A stretch of DNA of 38,722 nt from Sulfobacillus benefaciens. GTDB lineage: Bacteria; Bacillota; Sulfobacillia; Sulfobacillales; Sulfobacillaceae. Shown in pieces: positions 1 through 8,264 of the stretch. Under the pieces are notes generated by a model. It ran no database searches. It was given only the letters and a program-made list of their open reading frames with translations, and had not been told where the DNA came from. The stretch covers positions 1 to 38,722 of the forward strand of contig PXYT01000024.1 in NCBI GenBank assembly GCA_003023725.1, in the 5' to 3' direction. The translations under genes and the position numbers were made by a program. How positions within the stretch are numbered: the first letter of the stretch is position 1; each line of letters opens with the position of its first letter.

Positions 1-105
1 TCTCGGCGCAGCGATCAAGGAGCCAGGAAGCTGTGGGGGCGACCCCGAAACCCCCACCTCAACCCCATCGGGGTTAGGTGGCGGGAGAGTTCATTCGCCC
101 GTGTC
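1..105 (+). mobile_element. Right-end/omegaRNA-like tail of an IS605/IS1341-type element (partial)
   Basis: The stretch holds a nested hairpin: CCACCT (54-59) pairs with AGGTGG (76-81) and encloses AACCCC (61-66) pairing with GGGGTT (70-75). It is preceded by GGAAGC and a second possible stem, GTGGGGG (33-39) with CCCCCAC (51-57), and followed by CGGGAGAGTTCA (82-93). This layout resembles the 3' tail of tnpB-associated omegaRNA and the hairpin right end of IS200/IS605 elements, as I recall them. The tnpB gene would lie to the left of the window. No protein-coding part is visible, so the assignment rests on structure alone. Alternatives are an unrelated structured RNA or a terminator. Confidence 0.5.
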
Positions 106-210
106 CGTGATTCCATTTGGGCCCTGTGGGGTAAAATAAGCACATTTGAGGAACAGCGTCACGGCCGTCATTCCTTTTGGAATAGTCTCTTACTGAAGAC
201 GGGCGACGAT

Positions 211-2223
211 TCAGGGTATATCCTGATAAAAAGAAACGATTTCGCGAGATCCGAATTGCTCGATGACTTGTTGCCGGTGAGACGCTGGTGCCACGTAAAC
301 CAACAACCGGTCTTGGGATTGGATGACAAAATTTCCGTGAGGAATGATGGCTCCTTGCTGACGGGTGACGGACACGATTAATGCATCTTCGGATAAAGTG
401 ACGTCTTTGAGTTGGCGGCCTGTCAAAGGCGAGTCATCCGGAATTTCCATCTCCACGAACACGCCGTCGGGGGTGTTTTTATGCAATTTTTCCACTTGGT
501 GCCTTGTGTCCACGGCATGAATCGCCGAGGCATTGTAGGCCCTTAAAATCCCGGACCTGGTAATAAGCCCCACAATTTTATAGCTTTGGGCGTCTTGGAC
601 GGGGAGAACGTCCACATCGTATAAGGACAGATAACGAATCGCTTGATCCAACGACTCGTGACTGAAAACAGGTTTGGGCAAAGGCTGAACGATCGGGGCG
701 ATACTCTGGGTCTGGTTCTCACCATGTTGCAAGGCCGCTGCGATGTCGCGCAAGGTGACGATTCCGTCTAAACCTCCCATGGGCTGGACAACGGGAAGAA
801 AACTCCGATTGAGATCAGTCATTTTCTGCCAGGCTTCCCGAACTGAGACAGAGGGAGAAACGGTGTCATGTAACGGCTCTAATGCCGACTGCACGGACAT
901 AACCTTCATTGGCCGAATTTCGTCCCCGCGGAGAATTTTAATTCCGCGGCGGTGCAGCCTCACCGTATACATCGAATCCCGTGTAAAAAGATTATACGTC
1001 AAATAACTGACGGCAGCACAGGCCATGACCGGGGCTGTCAAACGGTAGTCCCCGGTGATCTCTAAAAGAATCGTAATAGCCACAAAAGGAGCTTGCGCCG
1101 AAGCCGCGAATAAGGCCGCCATGCCGGCAATGGCGTAAATCGAAGGATGAGGAGCCAGAGTAGGCGAAATATGATATAGAAAATTCCCAAAAGTTCCGCC
1201 CACCATTCCTCCCAAGAACAATGACGGCGCAAACACTCCGCCGGAGCCGCCGGCGCCAATGGTGATCATAGTGGCCACGAACTTAAAAATAAATAGCCCT
1301 GCTAAAGCACTCCAGACAATTTGATTGCTTAGTGCCAGATGCATGGTGGGATAACCGACTCCCAGAACTTGAGGCACAAACAGTCCGATAAGGCCTACGG
1401 CAAGGCCTCCTAAGGCCGCTTTTACCCAGAACGGCAGTGAGAGCCGGTTGAAAAAGTCTTCCGACGCCGTCAGCCCTTTAGTGTACATAAGACCTACGAC
1501 CGCCATCAAGAGGCCAAGCCCGATCATGAAAAGCAAGGCAAAATGGTTGATCACGTGGTACGGCGGTGTCGCCAACACGGCACGGCTGCCCATAATGGAA
1601 TCAAAAACGGTAGTCCCGGTTACAGCCGCCAAGAACACCGGCACGATGGCACCCATTTGATAACTGCCCAGGACAATTTCCAAGCCGAAAAATCCACCGG
1701 CAATGGGAGCATTGAAGGTAGCCGCGATACCCGCTGCCGATCCTGCTGCCAACAGCAACGACATATATTTTTCCGGTAATGCAAGAATTTGTCCCATGAT
1801 CGAGCCAAATGCAGCGCCGATTAAGGCAATTGGTCCTTCCCGCCCCACAGAGCCTCCACTGCCGATAGTCACGGCCGGCGCAATAATTCCAAACAGGCCG
1901 ACGCGGGGACGGATTTTGCCGCCCCGCAAAGCCAGTGATTCAAGAATTTGCGGAACTCCATGCCCCTTGACTTCTCTCGCCCCGTAGCGCGTAATCAGGC
2001 TCACTGTGACAAGACCCACGGCAGGACCGGCCATTAACAGCACAGGAGGACCTTTTTGCAACATATCCGCAATTAAGACATCATGGACGGCCCGGATCAT
2101 CCAGCGAAACAAGATGGCTCCGAGCCCTCCCACGACGCCAGTGAGCATAGCAAGCCCGCTCACCGCCCACGGCTCCCAGGTAGGATGAAACAAACGGGGA
2201 ATGCGCCGTTCGCTGTTCGTCAT
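211..2223 (-). CDS. ClC-family chloride transporter/channel with CBS pair and TrkA-C domain
   Basis: This is an integral membrane ClC protein of 670 aa that moves chloride or another small anion. The ClC core covers roughly residues 20-425. It shows KGHGVP (86-91), the gating-glutamate motif GREGP (127-131, Glu129) and the late GGSGGVFAPSLFLGG motif. The position equivalent to the internal proton glutamate of ClC exchangers appears to be hydrophobic (FFGLEIVLG, about 178-186), which hints at channel-like behaviour, although this is an eye alignment. Two CBS domains (about 440-570) and a C-terminal TrkA-C/RCK-C domain (about 590-665) suggest nucleotide or ion regulation. It lies 36 nt downstream of the SDR gene on the same strand, so the two are probably co-transcribed. 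The substrate is not determined; no fluoride riboswitch is seen. Confidence 0.93.
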   Translation of the reverse strand: MTNSERRIPRLFHPTWEPWAVSGLAMLTGVVGGLGAILFRWMIRAVHDVLIADMLQKGPPVLLMAGPAVGLVTVSLITRYGAREVKGHGVPQILESLALRGGKIRPRVGLFGIIAPAVTIGSGGSVGREGPIALIGAAFGSIMGQILALPEKYMSLLLAAGSAAGIAATFNAPIAGGFFGLEIVLGSYQMGAIVPVFLAAVTGTTVFDSIMGSRAVLATPPYHVINHFALLFMIGLGLLMAVVGLMYTKGLTASEDFFNRLSLPFWVKAALGGLAVGLIGLFVPQVLGVGYPTMHLALSNQIVWSALAGLFIFKFVATMITIGAGGSGGVFAPSLFLGGMVGGTFGNFLYHISPTLAPHPSIYAIAGMAALFAASAQAPFVAITILLEITGDYRLTAPVMACAAVSYLTYNLFTRDSMYTVRLHRRGIKILRGDEIRPMKVMSVQSALEPLHDTVSPSVSVREAWQKMTDLNRSFLPVVQPMGGLDGIVTLRDIAAALQHGENQTQSIAPIVQPLPKPVFSHESLDQAIRYLSLYDVDVLPVQDAQSYKIVGLITRSGILRAYNASAIHAVDTRHQVEKLHKNTPDGVFVEMEIPDDSPLTGRQLKDVTLSEDALIVSVTRQQGAIIPHGNFVIQSQDRLLVYVAPASHRQQVIEQFGSREIVSFYQDIP

Positions 2224-2259
2224 TATACGTTTTCGCTCCTTTTCCTTAGGAATCCGCTC

Positions 2260-2979
2260 TCAGTATCGTAAATTTAGTCCTCCGTCGACCCTTAAGGTAT
2301 GACCGGTAATATAAGAGGATTGCTCGTCCTCCAAAAGAAAGCGAATCGCCGGAGCAATTTCCCGAGCCCTCCCCAAGCGACCCAAACTGATATTCTCCCG
2401 GATGGATTCGCTCTCTTCGGAATCAGCTACTCCCATTCCTTCAAAGAGGGCTCCAACCATGACGGTGTTCACCCGAATCCCGTCCTCACCCCACTCCGCC
2501 GCCAAATGCCGCATCAGCCCTTCCAGTCCCGCTTTGGATGCTCCATACACCGCCGCAGGTCCCAGGGCACTGGCCATTAACGCATCGACACTGGACACGA
2601 AAACAATGCTGGCCGACGAGCAAAGAAGAGGTTTGGCGATTTTGACCAGTTCGAAGGCTGATCGGAGGTTCACATTCATCATTTGCTCCCACTCGGAGGA
2701 TGTCGAATTCGTGGCGATGTCACTATAAACCACACCCGCCAAATGAACCACGCCGGCAATGTGCCGAACATTAAGCTGATGCAAAGCCGTTTGCACCTTT
2801 TCAGCCATCTGGACAGGATCTCTCAAGTCAGCCTGGACCCATTCGACAGGCTCTTTCACATTGACGGGCGAGCGTCGAATTCCTATTATATGCCACGACG
2901 GATGAATCAGCTCAACCACAGCTTGACCAATGGCTCCTGTAAGACCTGTGGCCAAAAGCACACGTGACGCTTGACTCAC
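2260..2979 (-). CDS. SDR-family oxidoreductase
   Basis: This is a cytoplasmic short-chain dehydrogenase/reductase of 239 aa, the usual length for classical SDRs. The Rossmann dinucleotide-binding motif TGLTGAIG is at residues 11-18, HLAG (79-82) replaces the family NNAG, Ser129/130 and YGASK (Tyr145, Lys149) supply the catalytic triad, and the C-terminus ends in the typical ITGHTLRVDGG. The start is GTG at 2979, chosen because GAGGAGG sits 8 nt upstream. The substrate cannot be told from the sequence. The gene is divergent from the DUF255 gene and lies directly upstream of the ClC gene, so it probably heads a two-gene operon. Confidence 0.9.
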   Translation of the reverse strand: MSQASRVLLATGLTGAIGQAVVELIHPSWHIIGIRRSPVNVKEPVEWVQADLRDPVQMAEKVQTALHQLNVRHIAGVVHLAGVVYSDIATNSTSSEWEQMMNVNLRSAFELVKIAKPLLCSSASIVFVSSVDALMASALGPAAVYGASKAGLEGLMRHLAAEWGEDGIRVNTVMVGALFEGMGVADSEESESIRENISLGRLGRAREIAPAIRFLLEDEQSSYITGHTLRVDGGLNLRY

Positions 2980-3024
2980 AATTTCTTCCTCCTCAGTATA
3001 TTCTCGCCAACGCGGGGCAAAGAT

Positions 3025-3033
3025 TGGTATGAT
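3025..3033 (+). promoter_or_regulatory. Possible extended -10 promoter of the DUF255 gene
   Basis: TGGTATGAT fits the TGnTATAAT extended -10 pattern and lies about 40 nt upstream of the chosen ATG. No good -35 element is visible, which extended -10 promoters tolerate. The region between the two divergent genes is only 92 nt. Confidence 0.35.
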
Positions 3034-3071
3034 AGCCAGTGTGTTGTCGATCTCGAGAAAGGATGAATATC

Positions 3072-4874
3072 ATGGCAGAACCTACTTTCCGTTTTAGTCC
3101 GCGACCCAACCGAGCACAGGAAATTCATTGGCATGAATGGGCTTCCGAAGCATTTCAAAAGGCCAGGGATGAAGACAAGCCGCTTCTTCTGTCGATTTCT
3201 GCCGTTTGGTGCCATTGGTGTCATGTCATGGATGAAACCACCTATTCCGACCCTCAAATCATTTCCCGCATCAACTCTGATTTTATACCGGTCCGCATTG
3301 ACAATGATCAAAGACCCGATATCAATCAACGCTACAACATGGGGGGATGGCCCACCACTGCGTTTTTGACGCCGGCCGGCGAAATTATCACCGGAGGAAC
3401 TTTTATCACACCTGAACAAATGGCTCCCCTTCTCGACCAGGTCCTCGATCATTGGCGTGAACACAAAACCGAAATGGGTGACCAGCTGAACCCTCCCGCA
3501 GCCCCCAATATCAATCTCCACGCCGAACGGCCGGCACCCGAATCCGTCACCAAAATCATGGAAGCTATCCGGGATCAATTTGACCGGGCCTACGGTGGCC
3601 TTGGACTGGCCCCCAAATTTCCCCAACCCGAGGTATGGGACTTGTGCCTGATCTATTTTACCGCAAGCGGTGACGGGTGGTCGGCGGGAATGGCGGCCCG
3701 AACGTTGGATGCAATGGCAGGATCGTCTTTATTCGACGGTATTGGCGGCGGATTTTTCCGCTACTCGACTACCCGCGAATGGACCATCCCCCATTTCGAA
3801 AAAATGCTGGATGATAATGCTCAGCTCATCAAGTTATATCTGCATGCCTACCAGGTGCTGGGCGACGAAACTTACCGGCAAATAGCGGATGCCGTACTGA
3901 CCTGGGCCAATAAAAATCTGTTAAACCTCAATGGTCTGTGGGGCGGGTCCCAAGATGCCGATGAAGAATATTATGGCTTGCCTCAAGAAGAGCGAGAAAA
4001 GAGGGAGGCGCCATTTGTTGATCCCATCATGTACACCCATGCCAATGCTCAAATGATTTCTGCACACCTCCTGGCAGCATCTCTCATTAATCCTACAGGC
4101 TATGCTCCCATTGCATTGACCGCGCTAGAAGCAATATGGGACCGTATGTGGGATGACGAGGCCGGGTTGTTCCACTATGACGACGACGGCGAGCCCAAAG
4201 TGCCTGGACAGCTCATAGACGTGACACATCTGACCAACACTCTCATCGACGGGTATGAATTCACTGGTGATCCATTATATCTGGAACGGGCACAGACTTT
4301 GATTGCCTATGCAGATCGGGTGCTGAAAGCAGACAACGGCGCCTTTTACGATCATCCTGAAACACCGGATGCCCCAGGCCGCCTCAGACACCGGCAACAA
4401 CCACTTAACGAAAATGCTCTAATGGCACGGGCTTTTCTCCGACTAGGGGAAATTTTGGAGGAGGAGTCATGGACTCTCCGCGGGCAGGCCCTCATTGCCA
4501 AATTTGCACCGACGGCCGAAGAACAAGGAATGTTTGGAGCCTTATGGGCGACTGTAGCAGACCGTGTCCATGCTCCGTTACTGAGTGCCACCATCGTCCA
4601 GTCGCATCATCGCCCCGGAACCGCTTTACGTCAGGCCATTTATGGCCTGTTCGACCGTAATCGTATCGTACGCACTTGGCCGGTTGGCAGTCCCGAATTT
4701 TCCCGAAGCGGATACCCGGAAATTCCCGTGCCGGCTCTTTACATCTGCCAGGGCCAAACCTGTTCCGCCCCTGTCACGGATCCCGAGGGAATTTTGCCTG
4801 CCTTACAGCAACTGCAGCAGGAAGCTGCCGAACAGATACCCAATGCCCCGTCACCAGACGAATCCCCGTCTTGA
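3072..4874 (+). CDS. DUF255 thioredoxin-domain protein (YyaL/SSP411 family)
   Basis: The protein is about 600 aa. It has an N-terminal thioredoxin-like DUF255 domain with the family signature WCHWCHVM (Cys47 and Cys50 from the chosen start), followed by a long alpha/alpha-toroid-like region resembling N-acyl-glucosamine epimerase/cellobiose epimerase folds. The biochemical role of this widespread family is unsettled; a redox or carbohydrate-related function is only suggested by the fold. The ATG at 3072 was chosen because GAAAGGA lies 8 nt upstream; ATG 3063 and GTG 3039 in the same frame are poorer. Family members are often nearer 680 aa, so this is a slightly short version. It is transcribed alone, divergent from the SDR gene. 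Confidence 0.9.
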   Translation: MAEPTFRFSPRPNRAQEIHWHEWASEAFQKARDEDKPLLLSISAVWCHWCHVMDETTYSDPQIISRINSDFIPVRIDNDQRPDINQRYNMGGWPTTAFLTPAGEIITGGTFITPEQMAPLLDQVLDHWREHKTEMGDQLNPPAAPNINLHAERPAPESVTKIMEAIRDQFDRAYGGLGLAPKFPQPEVWDLCLIYFTASGDGWSAGMAARTLDAMAGSSLFDGIGGGFFRYSTTREWTIPHFEKMLDDNAQLIKLYLHAYQVLGDETYRQIADAVLTWANKNLLNLNGLWGGSQDADEEYYGLPQEEREKREAPFVDPIMYTHANAQMISAHLLAASLINPTGYAPIALTALEAIWDRMWDDEAGLFHYDDDGEPKVPGQLIDVTHLTNTLIDGYEFTGDPLYLERAQTLIAYADRVLKADNGAFYDHPETPDAPGRLRHRQQPLNENALMARAFLRLGEILEEESWTLRGQALIAKFAPTAEEQGMFGALWATVADRVHAPLLSATIVQSHHRPGTALRQAIYGLFDRNRIVRTWPVGSPEFSRSGYPEIPVPALYICQGQTCSAPVTDPEGILPALQQLQQEAAEQIPNAPSPDESPS

Positions 4875-4934
4875 AATCCGGCTCGACCCAACATTCTCTT
4901 CAACTCCCCTCAGGTGTCTTGGCACAAAACATTC

Positions 4935-4964
4935 GAACCGCTCCGAAGAAATCCGGGGCGGTTC
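4935..4964 (+). terminator. Possible hairpin terminator after the DUF255 gene
   Basis: GAACCGCTCC and GGGGCGGTTC form a 10-bp stem (one U-G pair) with a 10-nt loop about 60 nt past the stop codon. There is no U-tract after it, so it is at best a non-canonical terminator. Confidence 0.3.
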
Positions 4965-5050
4965 CATTGCCCTATGCCCCGCTCCGTACTAAGAAAAGCC
5001 AGGGCTTGCTCGCCATTTTCGCGTATCATTCCACTTTATGCCATCTGATC

Positions 5051-5111
5051 TTAACCTTTTCATAACATAACGTTAATCTCCCGTTAATCTGATCTTTACC
5101 GCCTCTTAAAG
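5051..5111 (+). promoter_or_regulatory. PhoP-box-like array of six 11-bp-spaced repeats
   Basis: Hexamers TTAACC (5051), ATAACA (5062), TTAATC (5073), TTAATC (5084), TTTACC (5095) and TTAAAG (5106) are spaced by exactly 11 bp. This matches the known Bacillus PhoP target, direct TTAACA-like repeats at about 11-bp periodicity. The array ends 52 nt before the start of a phosphate-permease-type gene, and CACAAT (5121-5126) could be the -10 element. Induction under phosphate limitation by a PhoP-type regulator is the inference. Confidence 0.7.
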
Positions 5112-5163
5112 GCCACCTGTCACAATAACAATTAAGATGAACAATCCACACAGGAGGATGAGC

Positions 5164-6555
5164 ATGGATACTGATAAATCCGGCTTAATCGACACACTTA
5201 ACGACGCGCCTTTGAGTCTCTTTCATTTCAGGGCTGTCTTGACGGCGGGAATGGGTTTTTTCACGGATGCGTATGATCTTTTTATCATCGGTGCGGCTTT
5301 GGTTCTTATCAAAGCCCAGTTTGCGCCCAGCAAGGAAATGGTCGGGCTACTCGGAGCAACAGCGCTAATTGCTGCATTTGTTGGAGCGTTCGTGTTTGGT
5401 CGTTTGGCGGATGTATTGGGACGAAAAAAGATCTATGGATTGGAAGCCGCCATTATGGGTCTAGGAGCATTGGCCTCGGCATTTTCTCCCAGCGTGATAT
5501 GGCTTCTGGTCTTTCGATTCATTATGGGCCTAGGCATTGGGGGTGACTACCCTGTCAGTGCCGTTATCATGAGTGAGTACTCCAACAAAAAGGATCGAGG
5601 CAAGTTGGTGGGTCTAGTGTTTTCGATGCAGGCCCTGGGACTGGTGGCAGGACCCGTGGTCGCTCTCACCTTACTGGCTTCAGGCATCCCCCACGATATT
5701 GCCTGGAGGCTGATGTTGGGACTCGGGGCCATTCCCGCGTTGGCGGTCGTCATGCTAAGACGCCGTATGCCAGAATCTCCTCGTTACACGGCTTTGGTGC
5801 GGGGAAATGCGCACGAGGCACATGAGAACCTGTCCCGGTTTTCGGGATCCCGAGTGGGTCTTACGGCGCAAGACCAACGGGTGAAGCGGTTAGGATTCTG
5901 GCAATTCATCACCAACCGCAAGTATCTCCTGACGTTGTTAGGAACCGCCGGCACATGGTTCCTGTTTGATTACGCATATTATGGCAATTCCATTTCCATG
6001 CCCTTGGTCCTAAAACTGGTAGCGCCTCATGCTTCCGATATTACGAGTATGGCCTGGTCCCTTATCGTCTTTGTAGTCGCAGCCGTACCGGGTTACTTCC
6101 TCGCCGTTAGCAAAATGGATAAAATTGGACATAGGAAGCTCCAGTTAATAGGATTTGCGTTTATGGGACTGGCCTTCGGAGTTATCGGGATTGTGCCTCA
6201 CATGACCCACTTGATTATACCGTTCCTGCTAGTGTTCGGAGCAAGCTACTTCTTCGCCGAATTTGGCCCCAACACTACCACATTCGTCCTTGCATCGGAA
6301 CTCTATCCGGTAAGCATGAGAACAACGGGTCATGGAATCTCGGCAGGTATCGCAAAGTTTGGCGCCTTTATCGGAGTGTTTGTATTCCCGATACTGACCT
6401 CGGCATTTGGACTCAGCGGCACCTTATTGATTACGTTCTTCTTCTCAATAATAGGCTTCGTCTTGACCCTGTTGTTACCTGAACCCAAAGGACGCAGCCT
6501 AGAGTCGATTTCCGATGATGCTGTGCCACTGACAACCCGGGCGGTCAATTCCTAA
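5164..6555 (+). CDS. MFS phosphate:H+ symporter-family permease
   Basis: This is a 463-aa, 12-helix major-facilitator protein of the plasma membrane. It closely follows the phosphate:H+ symporter pattern (Pho84/PHT-like, TC 2.A.1.9): GMGFFTDAYDLF in helix 1, GRLADVLGRKK in loop 2-3, GIGGDYPVSAVIMSEY in helix 4, WFLFDYAYYG in helix 7, and FFAEFGPNTTTFVLASELYP followed by RTTGHGISAG near helix 10-11. ATG 5164 is chosen because AGGAGG ends 6 nt upstream; the in-frame starts at 5137 and 5158 lack a usable site. The gene stands alone between a PhoP-like array and a terminator. Inorganic phosphate is the most likely substrate; other organic anions carried by related MFS members are an alternative. 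Confidence 0.88.
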   Translation: MDTDKSGLIDTLNDAPLSLFHFRAVLTAGMGFFTDAYDLFIIGAALVLIKAQFAPSKEMVGLLGATALIAAFVGAFVFGRLADVLGRKKIYGLEAAIMGLGALASAFSPSVIWLLVFRFIMGLGIGGDYPVSAVIMSEYSNKKDRGKLVGLVFSMQALGLVAGPVVALTLLASGIPHDIAWRLMLGLGAIPALAVVMLRRRMPESPRYTALVRGNAHEAHENLSRFSGSRVGLTAQDQRVKRLGFWQFITNRKYLLTLLGTAGTWFLFDYAYYGNSISMPLVLKLVAPHASDITSMAWSLIVFVVAAVPGYFLAVSKMDKIGHRKLQLIGFAFMGLAFGVIGIVPHMTHLIIPFLLVFGASYFFAEFGPNTTTFVLASELYPVSMRTTGHGISAGIAKFGAFIGVFVFPILTSAFGLSGTLLITFFFSIIGFVLTLLLPEPKGRSLESISDDAVPLTTRAVNS

Positions 6556-6572
6556 GATTTTCGCGACAACCC

Positions 6573-7169
6573 TCAAAAAGAATCTTTGTTCACAGCGAAA
6601 GGGTATGGGAAAATCCCTTTCGCTTGTATTTTATATGCAAAACCAGCCGTCATCCCGCCCGTCCAGACACTTTCCAAAGTGTCGCCACCCGCGGAACACT
6701 GGCATCTGCCAGGCCATTCATCGAGAATAAGATCGACAATAAGAATGTAGTAGGTAGCCACGCCCACAACAATTTGCATGCAAAGTGTTGTCCGGCTCTC
6801 TCCCCCGCCATCCTTCAATCCAGCTTTAAGGCAGGGAGATCGAAAATCGTGCGCAGACAAAAAGAGAACCGGCCCGTCGATGCGGACCAGATTCCCCCTC
6901 TCCCTATGGTCCAATCCGACCACACGGTTCACTCCTAGGCAGACCCACTGCCCAGCATTATTTATTCAAGATTCCATCCATCGTCATGCCCAATAAATGG
7001 TGCCAGGCTTGGGGTAATGATGAGGTCCCAGACGGAGGCACGGAGCCACTGTTCCCCAATGCATCAATACCCGACACACCACACGAAATCATCCTGACTA
7101 AATTCTTGATCCAATACAAGGGGGGAGAGCCAGTAAAAGCACCGCGCTCTGCTTTGGCATTCTCTTCAT
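6573..7169 (-). pseudogene. Decayed LCP (LytR-CpsA-Psr) family gene
   Basis: An ATG at 7169 overlaps the rsfS stop as ATGA. Its frame starts with a basic, hydrophobic segment (MKRMPKQSAVLLLALPP) and then meets several stops. It is the same frame as a later open stretch (6573-6932). That stretch reads GLDHRERG, LVRID, FLSAHDFR and then GGGESRTTLCMQIVVGVA followed by TYYILIVDL. These recall, in order, the LCP-family motifs LLGxDxR, xxRID, LSxPRDxR, and GGxExT...LLGxPxDYYxxVDL, with segments missing between them. LCP proteins attach wall polymers to peptidoglycan, and an LCP gene commonly lies beside yqeK/rsfS in Clostridia. Several deletions and stops mark it as non-functional. The match was made by eye, so a non-coding stretch with chance resemblance remains possible. 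Confidence 0.45.
6595..6632 (+). terminator. Rho-independent terminator of the phosphate permease gene
   Basis: GCGAAAGGG (6595-6603) pairs with CCCTTTCGC (6615-6623) over an 11-nt loop and is followed by the T-rich TTGTATTTT. It lies 39 nt past the permease stop. Confidence 0.8.
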
Positions 7170-7525
7170 TCACTCTCCTCCAACGCAATCAAGTCCGCAT
7201 CACCCCATAAACGCTCCAAATCATAGTAATGACGCTCGTCATCCGTAAAGATGTGGACCACCACTGCCCCATAATCCAAGAGAATCCAGTGAGACTTGTC
7301 CCCGCCTACACGCTGGAGCAACGAAATACCGGCTTTCTTCATGGCCTCCTCAATATGATCCGCCAAAGCTGCCACCTGAATAACAGTATGCCCCGAAACA
7401 ATCACAAAGTAATCAGCTACTAACGTCACTTCACGCATATCCAAAATTACGATCTTTTCGCCCTTGCGTTCGAGAGCCGTTTTCCCCGCTAATTGCGCCC
7501 AGCTTCGCGTATCCTCGAGAATCAT
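7166..7525 (-). CDS. rsfS: Ribosomal silencing factor RsfS
   Basis: RsfS (DUF143) binds L14 on the 50S subunit and blocks joining with 30S under starvation. The 119-aa length is typical. Family features visible are the early KxxDIxxxDMR-like stretch (KIVILDMRE), VADYFVIVSG, and the C-terminal block GGDKSHWILLDYGAVVVHIF followed by YYDLERLWGDA. The ATG at 7525 has GAGGAGG 5 nt upstream. It follows yqeK by 70 nt, as in most Firmicutes, and its stop overlaps the ATG of the decayed LCP gene (ATGA). Confidence 0.96.
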   Translation of the reverse strand: MILEDTRSWAQLAGKTALERKGEKIVILDMREVTLVADYFVIVSGHTVIQVAALADHIEEAMKKAGISLLQRVGGDKSHWILLDYGAVVVHIFTDDERHYYDLERLWGDADLIALEESE

Positions 7526-7595
7526 TCATTCCTCCTCGCGTGTTATGTTCATTGCCGCCAAGACCATCATTGCGAGTTCGCAGTCAATGTACTGA

Positions 7596-8159
7596 TCAAG
7601 ATGACTCTTCCGATAGCCTAAGAGCCTCAATCATCAGCGGATGCGGCTTTAACCGCCGGGATTCAAGATATTTCATGGTTTCCTTTAGCATCAATACGTA
7701 TGCTTCATCCAATGATTTTTCTTTAGCCACATGTTCCAAGTGAGTGCGCGTCTCAAAGCGCCTTCCGGGTTCAATGCCATCTGCGATGAACAATGCTTTG
7801 GCCAGTGGTGACAACCGTGGTGCTGCCGTCGTGTGGTAACGTATCGCCTCCCAAACTTCCGGTTCGCCAATATTTGCTTGTTGAAGCCACAGAGCGGCAA
7901 CAGGGCCATGCAGCAGGACAGGCTCCTCCCTCTCAGGCGACGAAAGCTCGAGTCCCAAACGCTTAGCCTCTCGAGTCAGAACATCCCGAGACATTTCTCG
8001 GGCAAGATCGTGGCCCATGGCGGCCAATTGTGCATTGGTCGGCGACAAATGATGAATAGCGGCCAACTCCTTCATCATTTTCGCCACACGCAAAATGTGC
8101 TGTTGGCGATGCTCAGATAGTTGACTGAAACGATCTTCTATAATTCCCAATATTATCAC
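7596..8159 (-). CDS. yqeK: YqeK, HD-domain Ap4A hydrolase
   Basis: The protein is 187 aa and has the HD phosphohydrolase fold of YqeK, which cleaves diadenosine tetraphosphate symmetrically to ADP. His21 in EHRQQHILRV, the HD pair at 50-51 (MGHDLAR), and the later YHTTAAPRLSPLAKALFIADGIEP provide the metal-binding and substrate residues expected. It is flanked by an RRM gene upstream and rsfS downstream. The start is uncertain: GTG 8159 is the longest, while TTG 8150 has AGGTGA 5 nt upstream and removes only three residues. Confidence 0.93.
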   Translation of the reverse strand: MIILGIIEDRFSQLSEHRQQHILRVAKMMKELAAIHHLSPTNAQLAAMGHDLAREMSRDVLTREAKRLGLELSSPEREEPVLLHGPVAALWLQQANIGEPEVWEAIRYHTTAAPRLSPLAKALFIADGIEPGRRFETRTHLEHVAKEKSLDEAYVLMLKETMKYLESRRLKPHPLMIEALRLSEESS

Positions 8160-8212
8160 CTGCTCGCAATTCTACCGTAATCAGCGGGCCGACCCAAGAG
8201 TTTTGTCTCAAC

Positions 8213-8254
8213 AAAACGGCAAAGCTGAAGAAAACGGTCTTCAGCTTTGCCGTT
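8213..8254 (-). terminator. Strong Rho-independent terminator after the RRM gene
   Basis: A perfect 17-bp stem (8215-8231 with 8238-8254) and 6-nt loop is followed on the minus strand by TTTTGTTG. It lies 10 nt past the RRM gene stop and would separate that transcript from yqeK, leaving yqeK partly dependent on read-through or on a promoter in the short remaining gap. Confidence 0.88.
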
Positions 8255-8264
8255 GAATATCCCT

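Noticed and set aside
2224-2259. Fluoride riboswitch before the ClC gene
   Set aside because: Only 36 nt separate it from the SDR gene and no crcB-type motif is visible.
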